DNA of 64,000 bases from an uncultured Bacteroides sp. Its GTDB lineage: Bacteria > Bacteroidota > Bacteroidia > Bacteroidales > Bacteroidaceae. The translations under genes were made by a program, and so were the position numbers. Under the pieces are notes generated by a model. That model did no database searches. It saw only the letters and a list, made by a program, of their open reading frames with translations, and had not been told where the DNA came from. The stretch covers positions 1-64,000 of the forward strand of contig CASENM010000051.1 of NCBI GenBank assembly GCA_949289295.1, written 5' to 3'. Shown in pieces: positions 8,863 to 18,184 of this stretch. Each line of letters begins with the position of its first letter. The first letter of the stretch is position 1.

Positions 8863-10551
8863 TCAGTCCTCCATCAGCTTGCGGTAGCGCACGCGCTTCG
8901 GCTCCACGTTGCCCATACGCTTCGTCTTGTTCTCCTCGTATTCGGTATATGAGCCTTCAAAGTAGAACACCTGACTGTCGCCCTCGAAAGCAAGGATGTG
9001 CGTGCAGATACGGTCGAGGAACCAACGGTCGTGGCTGATGACCACGGCACAGCCGGCAAAGTCCTCCAGACCTTCCTCAAGCGCACGGAGCGTGTTCACG
9101 TCGATGTCGTTGGTCGGCTCGTCGAGCAAAAGTACGTTTCCTTCTTCCTTCAACGCCATGGCCAGATGCAGACGGTTGCGCTCACCGCCTGAAAGCATGC
9201 CGCAAAGCTTTTCCTGGTCGGCGCCGGAGAAGTTGAAACGGCTCAGATAGGCACGGGCGTTGATGTCGCGGTTACCCATACGGATCAGCTCGTTCCCTCC
9301 GCTGATCACCTGATACACCGACTTGTTCGGGTCGATATCCTTGTGCTGCTGGTCCACGTAAGCGATCTTGACAGTCTCACCCACTTCAAAATCACCTTTG
9401 TCCGGTTTCTCAAGCCCCATGATCAGGCGGAACAGGGTGGTCTTTCCGGCACCGTTCGGACCGATGACCCCGACAATCCCGTTGGGAGGAAGCATGAAGT
9501 TCAAGTCATCGAACAGCAGCTTGTCGCCGTATGCCTTGGCCACGTGGCGTGCCTCAATGACCTTGTTTCCGAGACGCGGACCGTTGGGGATGAAGATCTC
9601 CAGTTTCTCTTCCTTCTCCTTCACGTCCTCGTTCAGCAGCTTGTCGTAAGAGTTCAGACGGGCCTTTCCCTTGGCCTGACGGGCCTTGGGAGCCATGCGC
9701 ACCCATTCCAGCTCGCGTTCCAAGGTCTTGCGGCGCTTGCTGGCCACTTTTTCCTCCATCTCCATGCGCCTGGTCTTCTGCTCCAGCCAGCTTGAATAGT
9801 TTCCTTTCCAGGGAATACCCTCGCCGCGGTCGAGTTCCAGAATCCATCCGGCCACGTGGTCCAGGAAATAGCGGTCGTGTGTCACGGCGATGACCGTCCC
9901 CTCATACTGCTGCAGATGCTGCTCCAGCCAGTCGATGCTTTCCGCGTCCAGATGGTTGGTCGGCTCGTCGAGCAGCAGGATGTCCGGTTTCTGAAGCAAC
10001 AGACGGCACAAGGCCACACGGCGGCGCTCACCTCCGGAAAGGTTCTTCACCGGCTGGTCCTCCGGCGGACAGCGCAAGGCGTCCATCGCACGCTCCAGCT
10101 TGCTGTCAAGGTTCCAGGCGTCGGTCGCGTCGATTATATCCTGCAACTCCGCCTGACGGGCGAAAAGCGCGTCCATCTTTTCCGGATCCTCATAATATTC
10201 CGGAAGTCCGAACTTGTTGTTGATCTCCCCATATTCAGCCAAGGTGTCCACCACGTTCTGCACACCTTCCATCACCACTTCCTTCACCGTCTTCTCGTTG
10301 TCCAGTTGCGGTTCCTGTGCCAGATAACCCACAGAATAGCCCGGAGAGAACACCACCTCTCCCTGATAATTGCTGTCGAGTCCGGCAATGATTTTCATCA
10401 GCGTCGACTTACCGGAACCGTTCAGACCGATAATACCGATTTTCGCTCCATAAAAAAAGGATAGGTAGATGTCTTTCAATACCTGTCTGTTGTTCTGGAA
10501 TGACTTGCTCACCCCCACCATTGAAAAGATAATCTTCTTGTCGTCTGCCAT
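8863..10551 (-). CDS. ettA: Energy-dependent translational throttle EttA (ABC-F)
   Basis: A 562-residue ABC-F protein, close to the 555 residues of E. coli EttA. It has two ATP-binding halves: Walker A GLNGSGKST, signature LSGGERRRVALCR, Walker B LLLDEPTNHLD; then GPNGAGKTT, LSGGERNRLHLA and LLLDEPTNDID. The halves are joined by a basic linker (MAPKARQAKGKARLN). EttA binds the ribosomal E site and tunes translation to the ATP/ADP ratio. There is no membrane segment. The start was set at MADDKKIIFSMV; the open frame reaches 23 codons further upstream, into the preceding MFS gene. It follows the MFS stop by 19 bases and may be cotranscribed. Confidence 0.93.
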   Translation of the reverse strand: MADDKKIIFSMVGVSKSFQNNRQVLKDIYLSFFYGAKIGIIGLNGSGKSTLMKIIAGLDSNYQGEVVFSPGYSVGYLAQEPQLDNEKTVKEVVMEGVQNVVDTLAEYGEINNKFGLPEYYEDPEKMDALFARQAELQDIIDATDAWNLDSKLERAMDALRCPPEDQPVKNLSGGERRRVALCRLLLQKPDILLLDEPTNHLDAESIDWLEQHLQQYEGTVIAVTHDRYFLDHVAGWILELDRGEGIPWKGNYSSWLEQKTRRMEMEEKVASKRRKTLERELEWVRMAPKARQAKGKARLNSYDKLLNEDVKEKEEKLEIFIPNGPRLGNKVIEARHVAKAYGDKLLFDDLNFMLPPNGIVGVIGPNGAGKTTLFRLIMGLEKPDKGDFEVGETVKIAYVDQQHKDIDPNKSVYQVISGGNELIRMGNRDINARAYLSRFNFSGADQEKLCGMLSGGERNRLHLAMALKEEGNVLLLDEPTNDIDVNTLRALEEGLEDFAGCAVVISHDRWFLDRICTHILAFEGDSQVFYFEGSYTEYEENKTKRMGNVEPKRVRYRKLMED

Positions 10552-10570
10552 ATTCTTCGTTTTTATGTGA

Positions 10571-11731
10571 TTATATGATATTGTTTTCTTTAAGCCTGTC
10601 AATGTAATACCTGTGTACAAAAAGCTGATAGAAGAGCAGTCCGGCTGTCCCGATGCAGAAGGCGGTGACGAACGGACTGGTGTCTGTGGCCGACGCCTGC
10701 CACCTTCCGAGCAGATAACCGCCTATGACTCCCGTACACCAAAGCAGCTGATAGGTGTGGTAACCCGTTCCGCGCTCACAATGCAAGGGGAGAAGGATCA
10801 TCATCCGCAGGAACTGGAACAAGGAAAATCCCATGCCCAGTCCGGCAATCATTCCGGCTCCCCAGAGACTGGCACCGTCCTCACACGTGCCCAGCACACC
10901 TATGGACGCCAACACCAGCAGAAATCCCAGACCGTTGAGAATCCGGCCGCCGACTGCCGATGTAAGCGGACCGCCTATCAGCAAAAATACGACAAATCCG
11001 CCACACATACAAATATAGAAGCCACTATCGGACACTGTTCCCAGAATAATGCCCAGAATGACAGGAACAACCGCCATGTTCAGGCCGGGCACCAAGGCGC
11101 GGAAAAGCAGAAAACGGTCGAACGAGAAGAAAGGCACTTCAAGAGGCGCGCGGAAACAGACATCGACCATCGCCACCAGCATGACCGCCACGAAAGAAAG
11201 AATGGCCGAGATCCACAGAAACTCCTGAAAAGTGACATACTGCAGACCGTCCAGTCCGAAAAGAACGCCCAGAAACATGCCTATGAGTCCCGACCACGTG
11301 AAGTTCACATTGGCATGGTCACGGAAATGAGTGGGGGTCACGTCTATCGCCAGCGTACTTCCCATCGACATGAGCGCGATGCCATAGCAGGCTCCCTGAA
11401 GGCCACGCAGCAGTCCCACCTGCCACAAACCGGACACATAAGGATAAGCCAACGTCAGGACACCCAGGGCCAGAATACTGTAAGCGCAGACACTTTTCCG
11501 GGGAAAACGGTCCACCAGATAAGCGTTGAGCATGCCCGGGACGAATACTCCCAGACCGAATACGGCAATGCCCCACCCGGCCTGCAGGTCCGTACACTTA
11601 CCCGCCGCCATAATCTGCCCGTGAAGGACAGGGAAAAGCATGTAGACAGAAGCATACAGCAGCATGTCCGCCAGAATGATCAGACAAAAATTGCGGTTCC
11701 ACAAACCGCGGTTAGTCAGCGTTGCGCCCAT
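10571..11731 (-). CDS. MFS transporter (second)
   Basis: A 386-residue MFS protein with about twelve hydrophobic segments. It starts MGATLTNRGLWNRNFCLIILADMLLYASVYMLFP, a pattern common in Bacteroidales MFS members, and has the helix 2-3 loop LVDRFPRKSVCAY. No substrate can be assigned. A run of Cys and Met near the middle (YICMCGGFVV) is of unknown meaning. It precedes ettA by 19 bases. A hairpin at 11789-11834 separates it from panB. Confidence 0.8.
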   Translation of the reverse strand: MGATLTNRGLWNRNFCLIILADMLLYASVYMLFPVLHGQIMAAGKCTDLQAGWGIAVFGLGVFVPGMLNAYLVDRFPRKSVCAYSILALGVLTLAYPYVSGLWQVGLLRGLQGACYGIALMSMGSTLAIDVTPTHFRDHANVNFTWSGLIGMFLGVLFGLDGLQYVTFQEFLWISAILSFVAVMLVAMVDVCFRAPLEVPFFSFDRFLLFRALVPGLNMAVVPVILGIILGTVSDSGFYICMCGGFVVFLLIGGPLTSAVGGRILNGLGFLLVLASIGVLGTCEDGASLWGAGMIAGLGMGFSLFQFLRMMILLPLHCERGTGYHTYQLLWCTGVIGGYLLGRWQASATDTSPFVTAFCIGTAGLLFYQLFVHRYYIDRLKENNII

Positions 11732-11788
11732 ATTTTTCAGATGAAAGATGAAATATGAGAAATGAAGGATTCCACGATGAAAAACAAA

Positions 11789-11834
11789 GAGTGAGGGATG
11801 TCGCAGCCGTACGGCCGTCCTTCATCCTTCACTC
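11789..11834 (-). terminator. Hairpin between panB and MFS gene
   Basis: GAGTGAGGGATG at 11789-11800 pairs with CATCCTTCACTC at 11823-11834 with one mismatch; the loop holds a small GCCGTACGGC palindrome. It lies just after the panB stop on the minus strand. No long T-run follows, so termination is only likely. The GAGTGAAG motif is shared with the 8761-8862 inverted repeat. Confidence 0.5.
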
Positions 11835-11842
11835 TTCACTTG

Positions 11843-12664
11843 TCAATATTGTTCAGACTCGTTCGGGAAATCGCACGACTTCACATCGGCCACATACTTC
11901 CCGATAGCATCGGTCATCACTGTATTCAGGTCAGCGTAACGCCGCAGGAACTTCGGACTGAATCCCTTGGTCATGCCCAGCATGTCGGCAACGACCAGCA
12001 CCTGTCCGTCCACCCCTCCACCGGCACCGATGCCGATTACCGGAATAGTCAGTTCCGAGGCCACACGCGCCGCAAGCTCGGCCGGAACCTTTTCAAGCAC
12101 CACCGAGAAGCATCCTATCTCCTCGAGCAGATGCGCGTCGCGCACCAGCTTCTCAGCCTCGGCCTCCTCCTTGGCCCGCACGCCGTAGGTACCATACTTG
12201 TTGATAGACTGCGGCATCAGTCCCAGATGTCCCATGATAGGCACACCGGCGGCGATAATCTTGCGGAACACATCCACAAACTCCTCTCCGCCTTCCAGCT
12301 TCAGCGCATCGGCATGAGTTTCCTTCATCATGCGGATGGCGTTGCGCACCCCGTCGGACAAGTCGGCCTGATAAGAGCCGAAAGGCATGTCCACCACGAC
12401 CAGCGCACGCTTCACGCCGCGCACCACCGATTTGCCGTGGTAAATCATCTGGTCGACCGTAATGGGCAATGTGGTCACGTTTCCGGCCATCACGTTCGAG
12501 GCCGAGTCGCCCACCAGAATCACGTCCATTCCGGCGCCGTCCACAATCTGTGCCATCGTATAGTCGTATGCGGTGAGCATGGAGATCTTCTCTCCGCGCT
12601 GCTTCATCTCCGTCAAACGATGAGTGGTCACCTTGCGGGTGTCACTTGTCAAATATCCTGCCAT
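11843..12664 (-). CDS. panB: 3-methyl-2-oxobutanoate hydroxymethyltransferase
   Basis: A 273-residue PanB, full length for the family (E. coli 264). It transfers a hydroxymethyl group from methylene-THF to 2-oxoisovalerate to make ketopantoate, the first committed step to pantothenate and CoA. Family signatures are visible: [26 protein letters not shown] (metal Asp), VVDMPFGSY (second metal Asp), GHLGLMPQ and LEKVPAELA (catalytic Glu). No panC or panD is adjacent. A well-spaced promoter lies upstream (12697-12728). A hairpin follows the stop. Confidence 0.95.
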   Translation of the reverse strand: MAGYLTSDTRKVTTHRLTEMKQRGEKISMLTAYDYTMAQIVDGAGMDVILVGDSASNVMAGNVTTLPITVDQMIYHGKSVVRGVKRALVVVDMPFGSYQADLSDGVRNAIRMMKETHADALKLEGGEEFVDVFRKIIAAGVPIMGHLGLMPQSINKYGTYGVRAKEEAEAEKLVRDAHLLEEIGCFSVVLEKVPAELAARVASELTIPVIGIGAGGGVDGQVLVVADMLGMTKGFSPKFLRRYADLNTVMTDAIGKYVADVKSCDFPNESEQY

Positions 12665-12696
12665 AATTCTCTCCTTTCTTAATTAAAAAAACCGGA

Positions 12697-12728
12697 CAAA
12701 TGTAAAGCAAATCTCCGAACTAAACAAA
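12697..12728 (-). promoter_or_regulatory. Promoter of panB
   Basis: On the minus strand TTTG (12725-12728), 20 bases, TACATTTG (12697-12704): a full match to the Bacteroides sigma-A consensus, 33 bases before the panB start. Confidence 0.75.
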
Positions 12729-12751
12729 TTTTCAGGAAAAATCAAAGAATC

Positions 12752-12855
12752 GAACGCAGAGACGCAAAGGCGCGGAGATTCCATTTTTTTGAGAGGGAGC
12801 GGAGACGCGGCTTTGCCGCTGAGAGGGATGACATGAAGTCCGTCCGGGCGTTTCC
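12752..12855 (+). repeat. 104-bp repeat, left copy
   Basis: Perfect reverse complement of 15168-15271 over all 104 bases. The pair brackets the HAD hydrolase and Nramp genes. Beyond the perfect core the two copies also share a CGCGGAAATCTGCGTGAATC element (12890-12912 here). Confidence 0.92.
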
Positions 12856-12932
12856 AAACAGACAAACCATAAAATCAATTAAAAGAATCCGCGGAAATCT
12901 GCGTGAATCCGCGGTTCAAAACCAAAAGCAGG

Positions 12933-13580
12933 CTACAACAGCTTCCTCATCTCCTCATAGCCGAATCCCTTGAAATCGGGGATGACCACGTCACACCGGT
13001 CCTCAATCGCCTCCTTCGTGTTGGTCGTGCTCAACCCCACCACCTTCATGCCGGCCGCTTTCCCGGCCTCAAGCCCATGAAAGGAGTCCTCGAACACCAC
13101 ACAGTTCTCCGGAACCGTACCGAACACCTCCGCGCCCAACAGAAAACAGTCGGGAGCCGGTTTCGAGCGGGTGAACATCTCGGCGGTCAGGATACGGTCC
13201 ACCAACTCCTTCAGCTCGGGATGCACCGCATACACACTCGCCATCTTCTTCTCGTTCGAGCTGGTCACGATGGCCATCCTCACCCCATGAGCGCGCAACT
13301 CATGCATGAAATCCACCACTCCCGGCACATATCCATAGTCCATCTCCGCCTCAAAGCGGTCGAGTCCGGCGGTAATCTCTTCCCTCGCGGCATCCATTCC
13401 GGCAAAATAGCGGTCGTATATCTGATTCAGCGTCTGTCCCTTGATAATCTTTCCGAAATCCTGACACTCAGGATGGTACTTTCTTCCCACCTCATCCCAG
13501 AAAACGGTGTACTGCGATTCGGTATCCATCACCACTCCGTCAAAATCAAAAAGAGCGGCCACACATTTTGTCATCTCCAT
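12933..13580 (-). CDS. HAD-family phosphatase, beta-phosphoglucomutase-like
   Basis: A 215-residue HAD subfamily IA protein. Motif I is FDFDGVVMDTES (~10-21), with both nucleophile and acid Asp; motif II is IVTSS (~104); motif III the Lys of SKPAPDCF (~142); motif IV VFEDSFHGLEAGKAAG (~162). A helical cap lies at about 20-85, as in beta-phosphoglucomutase and sugar-phosphate phosphatases. Substrate is probably a small phosphorylated sugar, but this cannot be settled from sequence. It lies between the two copies of the 104-bp inverted repeat and downstream of the Nramp gene, transcribed the same way with a 144-base gap. Confidence 0.88.
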   Translation of the reverse strand: MEMTKCVAALFDFDGVVMDTESQYTVFWDEVGRKYHPECQDFGKIIKGQTLNQIYDRYFAGMDAAREEITAGLDRFEAEMDYGYVPGVVDFMHELRAHGVRMAIVTSSNEKKMASVYAVHPELKELVDRILTAEMFTRSKPAPDCFLLGAEVFGTVPENCVVFEDSFHGLEAGKAAGMKVVGLSTTNTKEAIEDRCDVVIPDFKGFGYEEMRKLL

Positions 13581-13724
13581 AAATTCAAACTGTTTTTATT
13601 CCACGCGCAAAGTTCCGAAATATTCGTCCTTCTTCCTAACTTTCGACTCTAAAAATCTTAAAAGCGACCGAGAAAAGGGAAAACGGAACAGGAAATGTTG
13701 CCGCACGATGACAAAAGAATCCTG

Positions 13725-14978
13725 TCAACTGAACAGCAGCATGAGATTGAGCACCGACACGACCACCGCAATGGCGTAAAGCACGAAGGTGCTCCAACGG
13801 GAATTGGCGTACTCACCCATCACGCGCCGGGAGGAGGTCAGACCCACCTGAAGGAACACGGTGAACGGCAGCTGCATGCTGAGTATCATCTGCGAAATGA
13901 TAAGTCCCTGAAACGGATCGCTGATGAAGAAGATGACCAGCAACGCCACACCCAACGACAGCAGCACACCCACACGCGAGTGGATGTCCTTGATGTGGTA
14001 CGACTCGCCGAACATGCCGGCAAAGATGGAACCGGCGGCCATCCCGCTGGTCACCGTCGACGAAAGTCCGGCCATGAGCAGGGCCAGCGCGAAGATGGTG
14101 CCTGCCTGACTTCCCAGCAACGGGTCAAGCAGCGACTGGGCCTGCTGCAGCTCCTCCACCTGCACACCGTTGGCAAAGAAGGTGGAAGCGGCCAGCAGAA
14201 TCATCGCACTGTTGATGGCCCACCCCACTCCCATCGAGAAAAGGGTGTCATAAAATTCGTATTTCAGCAGACGGCGGATCGAACGGTCGTCACCTTTGTT
14301 GCACTCGCGGCTCTGCACCACCTCGGAATGAAGAAACAGGTTGTGGGGCATCACCACCGCGCCCAATACGCTCATGATGATCAGCAGACTGCCCTCGGGG
14401 ATGTCCGGCACCACCCACGAGCGAGCCGCCAGAGGCCAGTCGATGTCCACAAGAAACAGCTCGTAGAGGAAAGAGAGTCCGATGACGGACACAAAACCGA
14501 TGATGGAACGCTCGATGCGCCTGTAGGAGTTGGTGAAAAGCAGAATCACGACCAGAGCCGCCGTCAGCAAGGCACCCCAGACAACGGGCATCCCCACCAG
14601 CATCTGAAGCGCGATGGCACCTCCCAGAATCTCCGCCAACGAGGTGGAAATGGAGGCCAGCACCGCACTGCCCAGCACGGGGCGCGACACCCAACGGGGT
14701 GTGTAGCGCGTGGCGGCCTCGCTCAGACAGAGTCCCGTCACAATGCCCAGATGGGCCACATTGTGCTGGAGCACGATCAGCATGACCGTAGACAAGGTGA
14801 CCACCCACAACAGGGTGTAACCGAACTCGGAACCCGCGGCGAAATTGGACGCCCAGTTCCCGGGATCGATAAAACCGACGGTCACCAGCAGGCCGGGACC
14901 GATATACTTGAAAAAGTCCAGACCGCCCAGATAACGCTGGTGGTCCTTACGCTTCAGCTCCTTGATCAGATTCCACAT
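13725..14978 (-). CDS. mntH: Nramp divalent metal transporter
   Basis: A 417-residue Nramp/MntH transporter importing Mn2+ or Fe2+ with protons. The two metal-binding unwound helices are present: DPGNWASN in TM1 (~38-45) and MPHNLFLHSE in TM6 (~215-224). About eleven hydrophobic segments. The length matches E. coli MntH (412). No MntR or Fur-type regulator is adjacent, and no obvious metal-box was seen in the 298-base upstream gap, which is mostly filled by repeats. It lies inside the 104-bp inverted repeat pair. Confidence 0.92.
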   Translation of the reverse strand: MWNLIKELKRKDHQRYLGGLDFFKYIGPGLLVTVGFIDPGNWASNFAAGSEFGYTLLWVVTLSTVMLIVLQHNVAHLGIVTGLCLSEAATRYTPRWVSRPVLGSAVLASISTSLAEILGGAIALQMLVGMPVVWGALLTAALVVILLFTNSYRRIERSIIGFVSVIGLSFLYELFLVDIDWPLAARSWVVPDIPEGSLLIIMSVLGAVVMPHNLFLHSEVVQSRECNKGDDRSIRRLLKYEFYDTLFSMGVGWAINSAMILLAASTFFANGVQVEELQQAQSLLDPLLGSQAGTIFALALLMAGLSSTVTSGMAAGSIFAGMFGESYHIKDIHSRVGVLLSLGVALLVIFFISDPFQGLIISQMILSMQLPFTVFLQVGLTSSRRVMGEYANSRWSTFVLYAIAVVVSVLNLMLLFS

Positions 14979-15167
14979 GCAATTGACAGTTAATGATTAA
15001 TGACGGCGGACATCCTGAAACGCGGATTATCTTTTTTCACCACAGATTACACGGATTATTTCAATTGATTTTCAGCCTTGAAACGCGGATTCACGCAGAT
15101 TTCCGCGGATTCTTTTTTCACCACGGATTACACGGATTATTTCAATGATTTCACGATCTGCCTGTCC

Positions 15168-15271
15168 GGAAACGCCCGGACGGACTTCATGTCATCCCTC
15201 TCAGCGGCAAAGCCGCGTCTCCGCTCCCTCTCAAAAAAATGGAATCTCCGCGCCTTTGCGTCTCTGCGTTC
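15168..15271 (-). repeat. 104-bp repeat, right copy
   Basis: Perfect reverse complement of 12752-12855. Next to it, 15040-15145 contains further repeat units of the form CACCACGGATTACACGGATTATTTCAAT and CGCGGATTCACGCAGATTTC. The gap 14979-15276 therefore holds almost only repeat sequence. Confidence 0.92.
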
Positions 15272-15276
15272 AATCT

Positions 15277-16521
15277 TCAATTGTTTACCACAGTTTCCCA
15301 CCCTACTGCCTGATACCAGGAGATGGAATTGCGGTAGTACTCGTCCCAGCCTTCCGCGCGCGATCGTCCCGGAATATACATGCCGATGCCGCAGAAACGG
15401 TCACTGTCAATCTCCGGGAAGGTGGCATATTTCCCCGGAATGCAACTCTTGGCCACAACAGCCCGGTCCAACGTCTCCCGTAACCTTCCGGACACGTCTT
15501 TTCCTTCCAGTACGCGGAAGAAATCTTCCACATCGAACGAGAAATAAAGATAATCTCCCGTTCCATATTGCTGCACCGCCCTATAGTTCAAGTCCGGAAT
15601 GCCCGACGAATAGCTCAGCAACTCTTCGGCCACCGCGTTCGCCAACTCATCCAGCACGGCACAGTCTATGGCGGCACAAGTCCCCCACATCTTGCCATAA
15701 CGGGGATGATTCTTATAGTATTCGGTAAAAATCATACAGATGCGGTGGTAGTCAACCGGCTTGCGGAGCAGACAATCAAACATCAGCTGGTATGGAAAAC
15801 CGTCGACGGGCGTCTCCATCACGGAAGCCACGCAATAGTCGGTCACGTCGCGCAGCTCATACGCCACTTCCACCGCCCCCATCATGCAGGCATCAAACAG
15901 AATAAAGTCAAGATTGCGCGAGCCGCCGAAAGAGGCAGCCAGCACATCCCGCAATTCGGGTATGTCGATTGAATAGCCGTTGTCTTCTCCGAAAGCGCGT
16001 CCCACCGTCTTGCCGGCAGGCATCCATCCCGTAGCATGCGAGCCAAGTATCAGTCCGTAGCTTCCCGACGGGGCGGCTATCTGCATGTCTCTGAACACCT
16101 GTCCCATCACTGCCGGATCGGTGGCATTGTAACCGTCCGTTCCGGGATATGTTTTCAGCAGAAGAGCCGACTGGAAAACTTCCTCCACACTTGCATCGGC
16201 TATGGCCGGCACACCGTTGATGTTGCCTTTCCCGTCGGAAAAGAACTCCAGGATAGAAGGCTCCTCGAGCAGCAGGTCGTCGGCCTTCGGACGGAAATAG
16301 ACCAGCAGCCTGCACGAATCACTCATCGTCCCCATGCACTGGTACATCCACTGCACGTTCTGCTTCAGATCGTCATCCAAATCCACCCCTACCGTATTGT
16401 TCGACACCAGATAAGCCAGGATAGTCCTGCCCCGGTACGATGGCACCTCCTGTTCCGGAATCTCGTTGGAGCAGGAGACCAGCACGAACGCCGTCAGCAA
16501 AAAGAATATCAACCGTTTCAT
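15277..16521 (-). CDS. Clostripain-family (C11) cysteine peptidase lipoprotein
   Basis: A 414-residue secreted lipoprotein; the signal ends FVLVSC at residue 17. Family C11 motifs are visible: LILGSHATGWMP near 165-175 (catalytic His in place of the usual NHG-GW) and LFDACMMGAVEV near 212 (catalytic Cys in DAC). Clostripain-like enzymes cleave after Arg or Lys and are often autoprocessed. The protein begins RGRTILAYLVSNNTVG, the usual first strand. Its stop falls at the edge of the right 104-bp repeat. The small secreted protein at 16530 is 8 bases upstream, so the two are cotranscribed. The target is unknown. Confidence 0.85.
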   Translation of the reverse strand: MKRLIFFLLTAFVLVSCSNEIPEQEVPSYRGRTILAYLVSNNTVGVDLDDDLKQNVQWMYQCMGTMSDSCRLLVYFRPKADDLLLEEPSILEFFSDGKGNINGVPAIADASVEEVFQSALLLKTYPGTDGYNATDPAVMGQVFRDMQIAAPSGSYGLILGSHATGWMPAGKTVGRAFGEDNGYSIDIPELRDVLAASFGGSRNLDFILFDACMMGAVEVAYELRDVTDYCVASVMETPVDGFPYQLMFDCLLRKPVDYHRICMIFTEYYKNHPRYGKMWGTCAAIDCAVLDELANAVAEELLSYSSGIPDLNYRAVQQYGTGDYLYFSFDVEDFFRVLEGKDVSGRLRETLDRAVVAKSCIPGKYATFPEIDSDRFCGIGMYIPGRSRAEGWDEYYRNSISWYQAVGWETVVNN

Positions 16522-16529
16522 ACGTGACT

Positions 16530-16940
16530 TTATTCTTCTGGCTTGACAAACTTGAAACCCGGATCCATGTCAATCAGCACCAGCGTGCCTCCTTTCTGAT
16601 ATTTCTCTTTCAGTTTGGCAATTTCTTTCTGCACGCTTTTCTTTTTCCGGCTGAAAAACATGAAACAAGTGCGGTTCTGTCCGCCTTCCACCCGTTCCAG
16701 AAAGTCTTTCAGCTGGAAGCTGTAGGACGAGCGGCCCACAAGCAGCCCCTTGCTGTCCACACAGGCACTGTCAAGAAACTGTACATCCGTGAAATAAACC
16801 AGCGAATCGGAGAACGAAGCGGACACACCCGCCAGATACACTCCATAATGGTTCTTATCTTTCGCCCGTTTACCCGAAGCGGATACGGCAAACACAGCCG
16901 CAAACAGCAAACAAAAAATCTTAGTATAGCGCATAATCAT
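16530..16940 (-). CDS. Small secreted protein upstream of C11 peptidase
   Basis: About 136 residues with a signal peptide (MRYTKIFCLLFAAVFAVSAS), then a mature part of about 110 residues rich in Lys near the C terminus (SRKKKSVQKEIAKLKEKYQK). No family recognised. The start is at one of two close Met codons (16940 or 16934); a Met at 16967 would add nine residues before the signal peptide. It is the first gene of a two-gene operon with the clostripain lipoprotein (8-base gap), so it may be that enzyme's inhibitor, substrate or helper; this is inference from position only. Confidence 0.65.
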   Translation of the reverse strand: MIMRYTKIFCLLFAAVFAVSASGKRAKDKNHYGVYLAGVSASFSDSLVYFTDVQFLDSACVDSKGLLVGRSSYSFQLKDFLERVEGGQNRTCFMFFSRKKKSVQKEIAKLKEKYQKGGTLVLIDMDPGFKFVKPEE

Positions 16941-17009
16941 CTGTTTATTGGGCGCAAAATTAAGCATTTATGAACAAATACCGAAGAATGGCAGAAAAAT
17001 TAACACAAA

Positions 17010-17066
17010 AGAAAAAGGAAAGCGCGTCAAGACAAGGCTAAAGCCATCTTGTCCCGCCGCGCTTTC
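17010..17066 (-). terminator. Terminator of rpoD
   Basis: Nested hairpin: GAAAGCGCG (17018-17026) pairs with CGCGCTTTC (17058-17066), and GACAAG (17031-17036) with CTTGTC (17048-17053). On the minus strand it is followed by CTTTTTCTTTTG. Confidence 0.8.
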
Positions 17067-17099
17067 TTGTGTCTTTTTTTTCGGAAACCGATCCCTGCC

Positions 17100-17960
17100 T
17101 TATCCCAGATAAGACTTGAGCAGCTTGCTACGCGAATTTTGTCTCAATCGTCTGATAGCTTTTTCCTTAATCTGGCGGACACGCTCACGGGTAAGCCCGA
17201 ATTTGTCGCCGATTTCTTCCAATGTCATTTCTTGCGTGTTGATACCGAAAAACATCTGGATAATCTCCTTTTCCCTTTCGGTCAGCGTAGAAAGAGCTCT
17301 GTCGATTTCCTTCGAAAGTGATTCATTCACCAAGGAGCGGTCGGCCATCGGCGAATCGTCATTCACCAGCACGTCCAGCAGACTGTTGTCTTCCCCTTCC
17401 ACGAAAGGAGCGTCTACGGAAATGTGGCGGCCTGACACTTTCAGAGTATCCGAAATCTTGTCGACCGGAATTTCCAGCTCGTCGGCCAGCTCTTCGGGCG
17501 AGGGACGGCGTTCGTTTTCCTGCTCGAACTTCGAGAAGGCCTTGCTGATTTTGTTCAGCGAGCCCACCTGATTCAACGGCAGACGTACGATACGCGACTG
17601 TTCGGCCAGAGCCTGCAGAATCGACTGACGGATCCACCACACGGCATAGCTGATGAATTTGAATCCACGGGTTTCATCAAACTTTTCAGCTGCCTTGATA
17701 AGCCCCAAGTTGCCTTCGTTGATCAGGTCCGGCAAACTGAGTCCCTGATTCTGATACTGCTTGGCTACTGATACGACAAAACGCAAGTTGGCACGTGTAA
17801 GCTTTTCAAGCGCGGCACGGTCACCTTTGCGGATACGCTGAGCGAGTTCCACCTCTTCTTCTACAGTAATCAAATCTTCACGACCAATTTCCTGCAAATA
17901 CTTGTCCAGAGAAGCGCTCTCTCGGTTAGTGATACTTTTGGTAATCTTTAGTTGTCTCAT
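17100..17960 (-). CDS. rpoD: RNA polymerase primary sigma factor
   Basis: A 286-residue sigma-70 of the short Bacteroidetes housekeeping type (no region 1.1 or large non-conserved region). Region 1.2 starts at about 17 ([16 protein letters not shown]), region 2 includes [19 protein letters not shown] and [10 protein letters not shown], region 3 [12 protein letters not shown], and region 4 ends [18 protein letters not shown]. It directs polymerase to the TTTG/TAnnTTTG promoters seen in this window. It is followed by a nested terminator. A -7 box TATATTTG lies on the minus strand at 17984-17991. Confidence 0.96.
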   Translation of the reverse strand: MRQLKITKSITNRESASLDKYLQEIGREDLITVEEEVELAQRIRKGDRAALEKLTRANLRFVVSVAKQYQNQGLSLPDLINEGNLGLIKAAEKFDETRGFKFISYAVWWIRQSILQALAEQSRIVRLPLNQVGSLNKISKAFSKFEQENERRPSPEELADELEIPVDKISDTLKVSGRHISVDAPFVEGEDNSLLDVLVNDDSPMADRSLVNESLSKEIDRALSTLTEREKEIIQMFFGINTQEMTLEEIGDKFGLTRERVRQIKEKAIRRLRQNSRSKLLKSYLG

Positions 17961-18104
17961 TTTACAAAAAAACGATTTGGCTACAAATATACTACATTTT
18001 CATGAATTGGCTCATACTTTTCCGGCAGTTTTTTCATCTGCACCCGGCGGCACACATATCAACGGCCGGACCAGCCGAAAGACACCACGACTGCGGACTT
18101 TTTT

Positions 18105-18121
18105 AAAACGCTTCGGCGTTT
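18105..18121. repeat. TTCG-loop hairpin, copy 2
   Basis: AAAACGC-TTCG-GCGTTT, a single hairpin unit with a C-TTCG-G loop. On the minus strand it follows the RyR gene stop at 18185 by about 65 bases and is followed by TTTTAAAAAAG. Confidence 0.7.
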
Positions 18122-18184
18122 ACCGTAATAAACGCACTTTCGTCTCCGTGCCAGCCAGTCCGCAGGTTAAATAAAGTTAACCAT

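Noticed and set aside
12933..14978. Composite transposon bounded by the 104-bp repeats
   Set aside because: No transposase or integrase between or next to the repeats and no visible target duplication; kept only as an inverted repeat.
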